A DNA stretch of 64,000 nt from Nelumbo lutea (GCA_022828595.1 JAKGHH010000002.1:68978383-69042382); one strand, 5' to 3'; shown: positions 10,928 through 22,429, counted from the first letter of the stretch. Numbers and translations are program-made. The notes: a model not told the origin generated them from the letters alone.

Positions 10928-11308
10928 ATGGCGATGTCATCACCAATGCACATGTCCCATCCCATATTCTTAGATGAAGATGTGGGCAAGGATTTCAAGG
11001 CTTCTATTCTTATAACAATTGGGGAGGACAATTGAAAATTTTGTGGAAAGGGATCTACTTCTAAAAAGGAGACAGAACAAGATGCTGCTAGAAAGGCAGT
11101 GAAAAAAATAGTCGAATACTTCAACATGAAAATAGATGTTGTGAACTATGAAGAGTTGTAGTACTATATGCATAAGTGCTCAAAGCTGGAAATGTACATT
11201 GACGATTTGAAATCGGAGGTACTAACATTAAAAAATATTCTTACTCAAATTGGTGTTGTGGGAAATGAATGCACTGATGATGAAGACCCAAAGAGGAAGA
11301 ATATTTAG
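10928..11308 (+). pseudogene. Decayed double-stranded-RNA-binding-domain protein
   Basis: A single reading frame from ATG 10928 (second ATG at 10934) to TAG at 11306-11308 is interrupted by only two stops, a TGA near 11033 and a TAG near 11159. It encodes the C-terminal half of a dsRBD: a short strand, then KFCGKGSTSKKETEQDAARKA, the signature GxGxSKKxAEQxAAxxA helix that contacts the RNA minor groove. An acidic tail ending DDEDPKRKNI follows. The lack of frameshifts and the two point nonsense codons suggest recent inactivation. The upstream flank (10860-10914) resembles one arm of the local foldback family. The parent could be a DRB or other dsRBD protein; this cannot be decided here. Confidence 0.6.
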
Positions 11309-11699
11309 TTGGAGGGAATTAGTTTTTAGTGGTTTTTCTTGTGTTTGGTTTATCAATGATGTTAAAGTCAGTGGTAGTTTTTAGTGCATGTTTGAAGTTT
11401 TATTAACAAGATTGCTCATGTTCTAGGACAATATATGATAGAATTTCATGTAAGAAGATTTATCATGTTATTTTTAGATAATGAAGTGCCTCTAAATGAC
11501 TAAATTTGTCGTGTTTGGATCCATTATTTGTGATAATGAATGGAGTATATAATGATTTCATAAATTACTGAATGAAACATAAAAAGATTGTATATTCACC
11601 ACCTGAATTCTTTATACAGGTCGATAGTGATTCAATATATGTAAATATATCAGAAAATAGGTCGGTTCTCTTCAATGTAAATATTGAATGAAGTGACAA

Positions 11700-13190
11700 T
11701 CCACATGTGGGTTGTCTTTATTTAATGTGTAAATATATTTATTCAATAGATTAATATTAATATATGATGTAAATATATTGCATTCTAAATATATATATAT
11801 ATATATATAGTTACAGATTATGCACCTTAACTAAATTTATAAATTGGTCAAAATAACTTAGATCCCGAAAACTTATTGGGAAATTGACCATTAGATTACC
11901 AAATTCACCGGTTCAACTATCTGATTCTATATATTTGATGTTGATAGCATTTATCTATAGAGTGAAACCAATGCATTGTAGCATTACAACTTACAAGGGT
12001 CAAATTCAATTTTATCAAAATTTCATTAAATTCAAAACTAAGCGGTTAATTGAAATTTCGCATTGAAGATCCTTTATAACCAGAAAAAGAAATAACAAAT
12101 TAACAAATTGAAAGAAAGACAAAAGATTTAAAATACCCTTACATAGATTTTCCCTTTAAATATACCCTAGGTTTTCAAAAAATGAATTGAACATACCAAA
12201 AGTTTTAAGATAAATTTAAATATAGTGGGATGACTCCACTAGACTTAATCTCCATCATAAAAAAATGAAAAATTCTATTTTAACCTCCTATACTCCTTGT
12301 GAGACTTGTTTGAAAATTCAAAACCTTAATTTCATATTAGACATATGGCAACAAAGTATCTCCTCATAACTCAAATAGAAATTTGAAATACTCCATTGTA
12401 AACTCCTATGTAAATATATTTATTCAATAGATTAATATTAATCTATGATGTAAATGTAGTCACTTCATTGTAAATATATTTACATATATTAATATTTAAG
12501 TGGAGAAGGAGAAGAAAGAATTCATGTTCATTTGAAGTTAGTATTTAAAGAGGAGTATGGATTGGGCTGGGTTGGACTTGGAGTCAATGTAACACTTGTG
12601 ATAAGGGTTATATATAGTCTAGGCTTGGACCTCACTCTTGACCTATGCTTCTATATATATATATATATATCAACTATCCGATTCTATATATTTGATGTTG
12701 ATAACATTTATCCATAGAGTGAAATCAATGCAATGTATCAGTTCAGCCTCAGCTGCTATTAGCACCAAGAGAACTTAAAGACATGGCTTTACAACTTACA
12801 AGAGTCAAACTCAATTTTATCAAAATTTCATTAAATTCAAAACTAAGCGATTAACTAAAATTTTGCATTGAAGATCCTTTATAACCAGAAAAAGAAATAA
12901 CAAATTAACAAATTGAAAGAAATGTAAAAGATTTAAAATACCCTTTAAACATAGATTTTCCCTTTAAATATACCCTAGGTTTTCAGAAATTGACTTGAAC
13001 ATACAAAAGATTTTAAAATAAATTTAAATATACCGGGTTGACCCCACTGGATTTGATCTCCATCATAAAAAAATTGAAAAATTCTATTTTAACCTACTAT
13101 ACTTCTTAAGAGACTTGTTTGAAAATCTACAACCTTAATTTCAGATTAGACATGGCAACAAAGTATCTCCTCATAACTCAAAGAGTTTTT
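11700..13190. repeat. Tandem duplication of a ~0.7 kb A+T-rich segment
   Basis: A first copy (about 11730-12400) and a second copy (about 12412-13190) align in direct orientation. Both contain AATATATTTATTCAATAG, TCTATATATTTGATGTTGAT, GAAGATCCTTTATAACCAG and a stretch ending in a TCTCCTCATAACTCAAA motif. The offset is about 682 bp at the left and 757 bp further right, because the second copy gained extra sequence near 12735-12790. (AT)n tracts sit at about 11793-11809 and 12652-12671. No coding content was seen in either copy. Confidence 0.75.
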
Positions 13191-13307
13191 GGGTGAAATC
13201 ATCTTCCTTGAATAACACAATTCAAGCTCAAAATTATTAGAGTAATAATATCTTTTCATCAACAATAAAAAATAAGTATGAATTAGAGAACTTTAGTACC
13301 ATATTGG

Positions 13308-13720
13308 TAGGGATGTCAATTGGACTGGGTTTGGTCCAATCCGATCCAGTCCAATGTGAGTTCATTACAAATGAATCAGGTCCAATCCAATCCAATGAAT
13401 ATTTTGGACCATTTTGAACCACTCTAATTCAATGTCTGGACCTTCCAATTTGTTTAAATTCCTTTTAATTTAGATTGGTTTCAACCCAAACCCGGTTCAT
13501 TGACATTTATATTCTTATTTTATATCAATGGGCTGGATAGTAGCTTAATCCAACCCAATCCAATGTAAGTTTATTACGTATGGACCAGGTCCAATGCAAT
13601 CTAATAAATATTTTGGATTGGATTGGTCAAGTCCAACATATCTTGTCGGTCCGTTCAATCCATCTAAATTGATTTTAAACTAGATGGGGTCCAGTCCAAT
13701 ACTGGTCCATTAACACGCTT
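13308..13720. repeat. Dispersed repeat of GGTCCAATCC-type phrases
   Basis: Begins TAGGGATGTCAATTGGACTG and is filled with near-repeats of GGTCCAATCCGATCC, TCCAATCC and TTGGATTGG. It belongs to the same style of border-plus-degenerate-phrase element as those near 3.8, 36.2, 52.1 and 61.4 kb. It is non-coding. Confidence 0.5.
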
Positions 13721-13981
13721 TCATCTTGGATTGCCTCAGCCGGTGAGTTGTATTAATCATGATTTTAATCTACAATCAAGAACAAACAATACATAGGAAT
13801 TGAAGATCACAAAAACCTTTGCACATTGTTGTTGAACAAAGAGGAAAATAGTATAGGAGACAAAGGTTCAGCCTTTATGTTCAATTGATTTGGGATGGGA
13901 ACCTACAATAGTTTCACTTTGATTGCCAATCAGTAAGGCTATGTTTGGTTTGAAGAAAAAAAAGTAGGGAAAGGTAGGTGT

Positions 13982-14629
13982 TGATGCTTAGAATGAGCTG
14001 AGGGCAACTTTGTAGCTTCGCTTCCCGGACGAGCTGGCAGATGGAAGAGTCCGAGGGCTGCTGAGACCGAGGGCCAATGGAGTCTGAGGTCTGCTATGGT
14101 CAAGGATCTGTGGAGTCCGAGGGCTGGTGAGGCCGAGGACCAGTGGAGTCTGAGGTCTGCTATGGGCAAGGGCCTGTAGGGTTCGAGAACTACTAAGGCC
14201 AAGGACCAGTGGAGTCTAAGGTCTACTATGGATGAGGACCTGGGGAGTCCGTCTTGTAGGGAAGGGAACGTCAGAGGCCTCGGGTCGATGCCCGAGGCAG
14301 GGACTCTGATGGTCAAGTTAGTAGGAGTGTGGCAAAGAGGGCGGACAAGGCTTGACTATAGTAGCTCAGACGAGGTCACCAAGAAGCTAAAGAGCTTGGG
14401 GTAATGGGTTTCCAGCCTAGATTCCAAATGATTACCTTGAGGGGGTTAGCTCCCATTTATACTTGAGACTGCCTAGAGGTAGACAGGCCAGGACGGTTGG
14501 GATGCAATCCGGCCCTGGGAGCACGACCATCCGAGGTTGCCGCATGTGGTTGTGTCATTGGTCCCACATTGCACACCGCCCTCAACCATGTGTTGGCGTG
14601 CTATTAGCCTGCCTAAAGCGCCTAAATCA
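13982..14629 (-). mobile_element. 3' LTR of a minus-strand non-autonomous LTR element
   Basis: Read on the minus strand, this begins TGATTTAGGCGC at 14629 and ends AGCATCA at 13982, giving TG...CA ends over about 648 bp. A purine-rich tract (GAGAGTGGGAGACC on the minus strand, 14632-14645) lies just outside as a polypurine tract would. Inside are a 66-bp minisatellite (14047-14245, three copies of a GAGTCCGAGGGCTG unit) and a minus-strand TATAAATG at about 14455. The overall plan matches the complete element at 57.7-60.8 kb. The left flank resembles half of a MITE (13941-13981). Confidence 0.6.
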
Positions 14630-17220
14630 TTTGGTCTCCCACTCTCGAGGCTGTAGTGGAGGTCTTAGTTGAGGACCTTGGCTTCAGCCAAAGAGAGTGT
14701 GTCATCCTTGTTGGGAGGCATCGAGTGACCTTTTATGGCGAGGGCCTCAACTACGACTGATCTGGTGAGAGCGGTCTTCGGGCATGGAGGTGTTGGCCTT
14801 GATTTTGGAGATGTTGAGGGTAACCCAACTTGGGAGCATGGAGACGTTGACTCTGGCTAATGCTACTGTGCTATCCCATGAGCATGTAGATGTTATCCGA
14901 AGTGATGATGCCTCAAGTAGAGGAGGTGAGATCTCTGGAGAGGAGGAGCGCATGTCCATCGAGAGGTGGGAAGAGGGAGCTGTTGAGGTGTGGCCACTGT
15001 CTGTGATAATGCATCAAATCGAGAAGGTGAGATCTCCGGCAAGGGGGCGCACATCCGTCGAATGGTAGGCCGAGGGGAACACCGAGGTGTGGGCACCATC
15101 CGAAGTGATGATGCTCTAAGCCAAGGAGGTGAGATCTCTGGCGTGGAGAGCGCGTCTATCAAGAGGCGGGCAGAGGGGGCCGCCAAGGTGTGGTTGCCGT
15201 CTAAGGTGTGGCCGACTGGCCGCCGTCTAAAGTGACGATGCCTTGAGCCGAGGCAGGCAAGGGGGCCACCCGAGGTGTAGCCACCATCCGAAGTGATGAT
15301 GCCCTGAGCCAAGGAGGTGAGATGTTTGACGAGGAGGGGTGAGTGTCTGTAGAGAGACGGGCAGAGGGGGCCATCGAGGTATGGCTGTCGTTCGAGGTGA
15401 CGATGCCTTGAGTCGAGGGGGTGAGATCTCTAGCACGTCCATCGAGAGACGAGCAAAGGTAGCTGCTGAGGTGTGGCCGTTGTTCGAAGTGATGATACCC
15501 CAAGCCGGGGCGGGCAGAGGGGGCCATGGAGGTGTGGCCTCTGAGATGTGGTTGTCTTCCAAAATGACGATGCCCCGAGCCATGGAGGTGAGATCTCTAG
15601 TGAGGAGGGGTGTGCGTTTGTCGAGAGGTGGGTAGAGGGGCCTGCCGAGGTGTGGCGTCCATTCGAAGTGATGTTGCCTTGAGTTGAGGAGGTGAGATGT
15701 CTGGCGAGGAGGGGCGTGTGTCCGTTGAGAGGTGGGCAGAGGTGTGGCCACCGTTCGAGGTGATGATACCACAAGCCGAGGGGTTATGACCTCTGGCGAG
15801 GAGAGGCACACGTCCGTCAAGAGGCGGGTAGAGGTAGCCGCTAAGGTGTAGCCACTATCCAAAGTGACGATTTCCCATGTCGAGGAGGGGCGCATTCGTC
15901 AAGAGGTGGGCAGAGGGGGCCTTCGAGGTCTGGCCACTATCCGAAGTGATGATGCCCCGAGCCGAGGTGGTGAGATCTTTGGTGATGAGGGACATGCGTC
16001 TGTCGAGAGGCAAGCAGAGGTGTGGCATCGTCCGAGGTGACGATGCCCAGAGTTGAGGCAATGAAATCGCTGGCAAGGAGGGGCATGCATCTGTCAAGAG
16101 TCGAGTAGAGGGGGCCACCGAGGTGTGGCTGTCATTCGAAGTGACAATGCTCCGAGCTGAGGCGGGTAGAGGGGGCCACCGAGGTTTGGCCGCCGTTCAA
16201 AGTGACAGTGCCCCGAGTCGCGGAGGTGAGATCTTTAGCTTGGAGTGGTGCGCGTCCGTCGAGAGGCAGGTAGAGGGGGATGTTGAGGTGTGGCCGTTGT
16301 TCGAAATGACGATGCCCCAAGCCGTGGTGGCCAAAAGGGGCCACTGAGGTGTGGCCACCGTCTGAAGTGATGATGTCCTGAGCCGAGGGGGTGAGATCTC
16401 TAGCGAGGAGGGGTGTGAATCTGTCGAGAGGCATGCAGAATGGATCATCGAGGTGTGGCCGCCGTCCGAAATGGCGATGTGCCAAGCCGAGGTGGGAAGA
16501 GGGGCTTCTGAGGTGTGGCCGCCATCCGAATTGACGATGCCCTGAGCTGAGGGGGAGAGATCTCTAGCGAGGAGGGGCACGCGTCAAGTGTCATTGTTCC
16601 CTTCAGCATGTCTGTTCTGCCATGATTTGTGCTAAGCGGAGGGTCGATGCCAGCTCTTCAACTTGGATAAGTACTCGCTCGCCGGGAGGGTCTTCCAAGA
16701 ATGAGGCCAATATCAAGGGCCGCCCCATTAATTGCGGCTGAGGTCCCTTATATCCCTTGCAAAAAAAGGGTGAATAGGTGTGTGACCTTTAGAGGGTTAT
16801 ATGCTTTGGGTCGACATCCAATCCCGGTGTATAACCCAGGTTAAACCAGGCTCTTCAACCTAGATAAGTACTCGCTCACTGGGAGGGTCTTCCAAGGATG
16901 AGGCCAATATCAAGGGTCACTTAGTTAATTGTGGCCGAGGTCCCTTAGATCCCTTGCAAAAAAATGGCAAGCAGGCGTTTGACCTCTAGAGGGTCGTATG
17001 CCTTGGGTCGACGTCCAACCGTTTGACCTCTACAGGGCTGAGGTTCCTTAGGGTTGTGGGCTGCGACCAGTCGTTCAACCAATGGTTGTATGCTTGTGAA
17101 GGTTGTGCCTTGGACTAATGTCCAGTTCGAGAGTGTAACCTTGGTGAAGGTTTTATGCTACGGTCGGTCGCTTGATCGAGGCAAGAATGCATACACTAAG
17201 GGTTTGCATTGAGGTGAGAG
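14630..17220 (-). mobile_element. Internal region of the non-autonomous LTR element, with a ~110 bp minisatellite
   Basis: From about 14880 to 16590 the DNA consists of diverged tandem units of about 95-115 bp. Each has GTGAGATCTCTGGCGAGGAG, then CGTCCGTCGAGAGGCGGGCA, then GAGGTGTGGCC and GAAGTGATGATGCC words. A ~205-bp tandem duplication follows (about 16649-16853 and 16854-17020, both with TAAGTACTCGCTC). Long minus-strand frames up to 222 codons here are low-complexity repeat read-through. The 5' LTR and primer-binding site expected to the right are missing. The sequence changes character near 17220-17290, where an NHL fragment begins. Confidence 0.6.
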
Positions 17221-17290
17221 AAACTTGCTTTAATACAAATTCTAGGTACTTTTGTTGTTTTTAGCCATTTGTGGTAGAAAGGATACATGC

Positions 17291-17542
17291 TCACTCCACC
17301 GAGCTTTTTTCCATGGTAATAACATCAACGGAGATCCTCTCGTAATAAACACTGTGTTTCTTGTCTAGGTTTCTGAAAGCCGTGTTGAGAGCCAGATTGT
17401 AGCGAACAATATTATCGGCGGTGAGATTGAATTCAATTAGCGATGCATTAACCACTCGGTATTTGAGCTTTGCTCCATGACGATTGCATAAAAGATAAGC
17501 AGGATTGCTGCTGTTGCAAGAATGCCTATTGAATTCCATCAT
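17291..17542 (-). pseudogene. Truncated NDR1/HIN1-like (NHL) gene
   Basis: An 83-codon minus-strand frame carries the middle of an NHL LEA_2 domain: YRVVNASLIEFNLTADN, then RYNLALNTAF, then NLDKKHSVYYE, a degraded form of the family NPN..YYD signature. The basic cytoplasmic tail, membrane segment and the C-terminal half of the domain are missing. The fragment ends at the edge of the minisatellite-rich LTR element. Similarity to the NHL proteins at 830 and 31549 suggests a local or segmental duplicate that decayed. Confidence 0.75.
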
Positions 17543-17777
17543 CTCTTTCTTCTTCTTTCAAACCTGATTCTCTTCTCAATAGATCGATCTAAGAACCATT
17601 ACGCCTCACACCGGCGGTAATAAGTAATAACACTTCAATATCTATATTATTATTGTACAAATTACATGAACACTGTATAGCAGACTGCCTCTGCCACTCA
17701 CGAATAGTGATGGTAGCATGGGTTCAATTAAGCATCGGCGGCAGAGACCGTTACCTCACCGGTTGCAGCTGCTGTAG

Positions 17778-18130
17778 ACGATGGATTCATAACTCAAGAC
17801 ATCTGGTTCCAAAACATGGCAGGACCGCAGAAGCATCATGCAGTGGCGCTGAGAGTTGGAGCAGATCAGTGCTTCATAAACCGTTGCCGCATCGACGCAA
17901 ACCAGGAGACTTTCTATGCGCATTCCCACCACAAATTCTAGAGAGACCGTTACATCACCAGCACTGTTGATTTTGTCTTTGGTAATGCAGTCGCGGTGTT
18001 TCAAAACTGCAAACTGATTGCTTGAAAAACTGCAAAGTTATTGCTCGAAAAGCCATGACTTCCCAAAAGAACATGGTGACCGTACAAGGCTGGATCAACC
18101 CCAATCAAAATACAGGAATTGAGTGGCGAT
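17778..18130 (+). pseudogene. Pectinesterase (pectin methylesterase) fragment
   Basis: From 17778 the plus strand reads DDGFITQDIWFQN, then QKHHAVALRVGADQ, then RCRIDANQETFYAHS, and, after a TAG near 17940, RDRYITSTVDFVFGNAVAVF. This is the catalytic core of a plant pectinesterase, with the DFVFG motif holding one active-site aspartate and the preceding glutamine region. A second stop (TGA near 18023) lies beside a 27-bp imperfect tandem duplication of the AACTGCAAA..ATTGCT stretch. Then RKAMTSQKNMVTVQGW (family: RKPMxxQxNxVTAQGR) closes the fragment. The N-terminal inhibitor-like region and the C-terminus are absent. Confidence 0.85.
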
Positions 18131-18560
18131 TTTGTGTTAAAGACGTATTATGGAGAGTTTAATCTACTGTGAGAAATTCCATTCTAACCAAAAACAGGGA
18201 TTTTTTAAAAGGAAATGATAATAGGGGTGTTTAATCTACTGAAACAGGGTTTAGGCTTGGGGATATTAGCTTTGTTTTGACGACCGATGACCGCTGATGC
18301 GAGGAGTAATAATGGTTCTCGGAAGAAGAATAAAGAAGATGGGAAGAAGAGGAAAGAGAAAGAAGAGTCGTTGGGGAGACCGGAGAGAACTTTTCTATAT
18401 TTACCATCGGAATTCTTGCCGCCACTGGTGGACCACATTTACGGACACCGGTGTATGTGACTGACCGGTGGGATGATTTTCTGGATTAGGGCTGGGACTG
18501 GGAGAAGGGGAGGAAATGAGAGGGACTGAGGGAGTTCCAATGAAATTCCTTTGAAAGAAA
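18131..18560. other. Unassigned sequence with a lysine-rich open stretch
   Basis: On the plus strand about 18297-18470 reads a Lys/Glu-rich stretch (GSRKKNKEDGKKRKEKEE) followed by a short conserved-looking tail. The family is not recognised and no splice context was found, so it may be a fragment of an exon or chance. The rest is intergenic. Confidence 0.2.
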
Positions 18561-18567
18561 TCCTTTA

Positions 18568-18730
18568 GGCCTGGTTTGTTTGTGGTGCGATTTCATTTGA
18601 TGAACTAGTGTTACAGAATGCAAATGAGTTTAACACAAATTATGATTAGAATTTGCATCACTCTTATTTGCACTTTCATGCATTTTTTACCAACAAATGA
18701 AATCACAACAAACAAATGAAGCTCTAAGAC
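18568..18730. mobile_element. MITE, ~160 bp, Harbinger-like
   Basis: The left end GGCCTGGTTTGTTTGTGGTG and the reverse complement of the right end (GAGCTTCATTTGTTTGTTGTG) form inverted repeats continuing into ATTTCATTTG. Flanking TTA (left) and TAA (right) are compatible with a decayed 3-bp duplication. No coding capacity. Confidence 0.55.
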
Positions 18731-19096
18731 TGTGTTTGAAAAAAATGCAAATAAGTGTGAATGTAAATATTTAAAGTATAAAACGATTCATATAAATTAT
18801 AAAATTAAATTAATTTTGCACAGAACGCAGACTCCTTCAGCAGTTCAGCACGCCAATATCTATTGGCTGATATTTTCCTACACGCTCGTTGTCTTGATTT
18901 TTCCTATAATCCTGCTCTAGAGTTATGTAAATGACTTGTTGTCACAGGATTTCTCAGTCTGCTTGCTTAAATGTAAATTATAGGTTCCGGTTTTTTTACG
19001 AGTCATTTTCCAAATAGATGGTCGGTCCTCTAAAAGCTTAATAGAAATATAAATAATTTACATCAGTCTTTTAAATTAAGCCATAAATCAGTTGTT

Positions 19097-19321
19097 TTAC
19101 TGAGCCTCAAGGAGATCAGCCTGTAATTCAGCCCGTAGGTAGGTAAGCATGGCCGGTCCGTCATCCATCCTGATATTAGCAAAGAAGTCAAGGAGATCAG
19201 CCGGTTTATTTGATTCCTGAAAATTATGATTGGTTGAACCATTTAAGGGAGTGTTCGAAAGTTCGGTCCATTCCACGAGATGAAGTAGATGGTTGGTGTG
19301 GTGTGGATGAGAATGGCCCAC
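19097..19321 (-). other. Unassigned possible coding fragment
   Basis: The minus strand reads ADLLDFFANIRMDDGPAM and then LRAELQADLLEAQ, a composition that looks more protein-like than most frames here, but I do not recognise a family. The opposite strand is also open (19210-19593), so chance remains possible. No promoter or splice signal was identified. Confidence 0.2.
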
Positions 19322-19800
19322 AATATTTCATGGACTGGCCCTATTTACAAGCCAATTTCTCTTCAATGGATATTTCTTGTGGATGCATTTGGTCTATACC
19401 CATTTATGCGTTTATTATTGATACGGTGCATCACTACCCTTGTGCTGTCCTATATCTTTTACCCTTAGAAAAGAGCTTCTCTCTTTTGCCACTTTGCTCC
19501 ATTACCCATGATACAACTTCACCACAAGGGAAGAAGATCTCTGTTTGTTTTCTTTTTTTTTTTTTTATTTTAAATGATTCAATAATTTTATAAAATAATA
19601 TTTTAAAATTTTATCAATAAAAGTTAAATTTTATATTATTTTTATTACCATTTTTGTTAAAATAAACTTTTATTGGCTGAAATTATTATTATTATTTTTT
19701 CAATTTATTTTGGGGTATAAAGTGTAAGGATTATTCATTTATGATTGACTATATAAATCATCGTACAAAAGTATGTGATATGCATGGAATTAAAAGATGC

Positions 19801-19957
19801 AGTGTAGACTGGTCCACACCATGCCTACAGAACACCCTTGTGGGTGTGGAATAGTTTAGTTCACATATTTTGTCCACAATTTTGAACAGATGTGAAATAT
19901 GGTGTGGTGTGGATTGGTCTCTGCCATAGTGGTGTGGTGTGGATTAGTCTACACTAA
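19801..19957. mobile_element. Small MITE with GTGTAGACT inverted ends
   Basis: AGTGTAGACTGGTCCACACC at 19800-19819 is mirrored by GGTGTGGATTAGTCTACACT at about 19938-19957. The interior repeats GTGTGGTGTGGATT words. No coding capacity; the target duplication was not resolved. Confidence 0.55.
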
Positions 19958-20600
19958 CCAATTTCTAATCCACGTTATGAAACACCCCATAAATCACCAT
20001 ATTAACTCCATAATTTTAATGATAATATAATGAATTTCCCTAGGAGCTTTAATGTTACCTTTCATGACTTCAACCAACACTTTGTTGTCCCTTTTTATGA
20101 TAATAATCTTTGAGATACTCAGTTGCATGCAAAGCTGGATGCTATCTAAAATAGCAATAATTTCCACTTGGATAGAAGTTCTTGTGGTTTATATTTGTTA
20201 TTTCTTTGCTATGACATGGTTTTAGCCATGTGCTTGAACTGTGAAATCAAATGGGATTATAGCTGATAAAGGCAACTTTTGGGTCTTATTATCAATAAAA
20301 ATAACTTTTTTAGCATAATTTCTAAAATAGAGTATTTTTTTTTTAATATCAAAAAAGGGTAAAAACACTATTCATCTCCTTCTTCAAACCACTGAACAAG
20401 TATCCCCACCTTTGGTCTTTGATCTCTATCTTTCTCTTTCCTGAGTTCGCATCTTGTGAATCCATGGCTTTACGGGGTGCATGAACCCACCTATAATAAT
20501 GGGTCACATTGGCATTTTGAACCAGAAGAACAAATCATAAATGACTCTTCTTCTCATTGTTGTTCTTCGCTTCAGGGCTTTTTTTTGGAAGTGCTCTAAA
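19958..20600. other. Intergenic DNA
   Basis: Mostly A+T-rich. A short pyrimidine-rich stretch lies near 20360-20440. No gene or repeat structure was recognised before the phosphate transporter remnant. Confidence 0.4.
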
Positions 20601-20609
20601 AGGCATAAT

Positions 20610-21262
20610 GGCGAACCTCTCCTTTTTTACACTTTTGGCATAGGTTCGGCATCGGTGGTGACTACCCACTTTTTGCCATGATTATTTCTGAGTATGCCAA
20701 CAAGAAGACTCGTGGCACCATTGTTGCCGTCTTCACCATGCAAGGATTTAGGATCTTAGCTGGTGGAATGGTTTCAATCATCATTTGCTGCAATCAAGGC
20801 CAAGTACTCTTCTCCAACTTATGAAATTGATGTTGGTGCCTCAACTGTCTCACAAGCCGATTACATATGGCGCCTTGTTCTGATGTTTGGTGCATTACCT
20901 ACTGCTCTGACTTACTACTGTCGTATGAAAATGCCCAAGACTGCTAGGTACACAGCCCTTGTCACCAAGAATGCGAAGTAGGATGCATCCGACATGTCCA
21001 AGGTCTTGCAGGTTGAGGGCATCTTCAACGCAATTGGGGTGGGTCCCCTTGCAAAGATGATGAATGCCATTGAAGAGGTCTTTAGAATTGCAAGGGCATA
21101 GACTTTCATCACTCTGTGCAGTATTGTTCCAGGATACTGGTTCACAATGGCCTTCATTAATCGAATGAGAAGGTTTGCAATTCAGTTGATGGGTTTCTTC
21201 TTCAAGACAATGTTTAACCCATTGAAATCCTATTTGCATACCAAGCTTGGGGAGTGCTTCCA
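20610..21262 (+). pseudogene. PHT1-type inorganic phosphate transporter remnant
   Basis: The plus strand encodes parts of a plant PHT1 proton/phosphate symporter (major facilitator family, plasma membrane). [20 protein letters not shown] near 20655-20715 is the PHT1 signature [21 protein letters not shown] region. A frameshift near 20777 leads to [17 protein letters not shown] and then [21 protein letters not shown] at 20979-20981 follows TALVTKNAK. The same frame continues with ASDMSKVLQVE, then jumps to NAIEEVFRIARA (a TAG follows), PGYWFTMAF and [10 protein letters not shown]. About 60 codons of the central cytoplasmic loop and following helix appear to be deleted, and the last helices are lost. 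With a frameshift, two stops and a deletion it cannot be functional. Confidence 0.88.
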
Positions 21263-21898
21263 ATAAAAGCCTTGAAGTGAAGAACAAAAAAGTAGAGATC
21301 TATGATTAATATTTATTAATCTTGAGAGATATTTGTTTAACGGTTTGGAGGAGGAAGTAGATAAAAGTGTTTTTGCCTTTATTTGATATATTTTAAAAAA
21401 GTTAACCTATTTTAAAAATTATATTAAAATGATTATTTTTATTGATATTAGGGCTCAAAAGTTGCCCTTATTAGCTATCCATCTATGTTGATTTATTGCT
21501 TATGACGTATGATAATAGATTGAAGGCCGTGATTTAGCCTAGGGCTAAATCCATTTTGTAGTAAAATTGACCTCTTCCAAAGTTCATCTATATGATTTAG
21601 CAAATACATTATATGTCACAATAAGGACAATGGCCCTTCTATAAGCACCATTGTATGGTATCTTTTAATTTGACTTATATTTGAACTTGTTACTATGATA
21701 GTGTAGTGGCTTGTCCTAAATTATAATAAAATCTCCAACCAAACAGTTCTAGTTTAATCATGGTATGCAATCCATATTGATATAGGAGTGTTTACAATAC
21801 AAAGAATGGATTTAGCCAATTTTCAATTTGAATTCAAAATTTATTTTAAAATTGTATAGTTATAGATTATTTTAAGACAAATTTCTTAAACTACCCCT

Positions 21899-22427
21899 AT
21901 TAGACCTGCTCATGGATGGGTAGCCTGACCCAGCCCGATCTAAGTCGGGCTTGGACAAGATTTCAGGCCCGCGGGCTCGGGCTTGTGCCTAAAATATCAG
22001 GCCTAACTTTTTTTTTTCAGGTTGGGTTTGGGCTTTCTCAAAAAAGCCCAGCCTGAGCCTGAGCCTGACTTGATAACGTATTATATTTAATAAAAGTATA
22101 TTTCATATAATAAAAAGCATATATATATAATACTTTTCTTCTCTTTTTTCAAGGAATAATGAGACTTTTCGTTATTTTTTATGTTTTGAGGTCTTTTAGT
22201 ATAAATAAAACAACTTTTAATTGAATTAAAAAGGAAAAAAAATCTTCTTTTCCAAATTTCTAACTGGTTTCAGGTTCGGGCTCGGGCTCGGGCTTCAGGC
22301 TTTATATGAGGGCTGAGCTCGGACTCAAGACCTAGGACTGATGGTCGGGCCGTGCTCAGGCTTGAACATATTCTGTTAATGTAGAGGCAAATCCCGACCT
22401 GAACTTGGCCTGTGAATAGGTCTAATC
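21899..22427. repeat. ~530 bp GGGCTCGGGC-phrase element with inverted ends
   Basis: The left border ATTAGACCTGCTCATGG and the reverse complement of the right border (ATTAGACCTATTCACAGG) form short inverted repeats. The interior is dominated by GGGCTCGGGCTCGGGCTT, CAGCCCGA and GCCTGAGCCTGAGCC words around an A+T-rich middle. Non-coding. Confidence 0.55.
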
Positions 22428-22429
22428 CC

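Noticed and set aside
14893..16580. Long minus-strand frames (up to 222 codons) at 15-16.5 kb
   Set aside because: They are read-through of a ~110 bp minisatellite; the protein repeats only mirror the DNA repeats.
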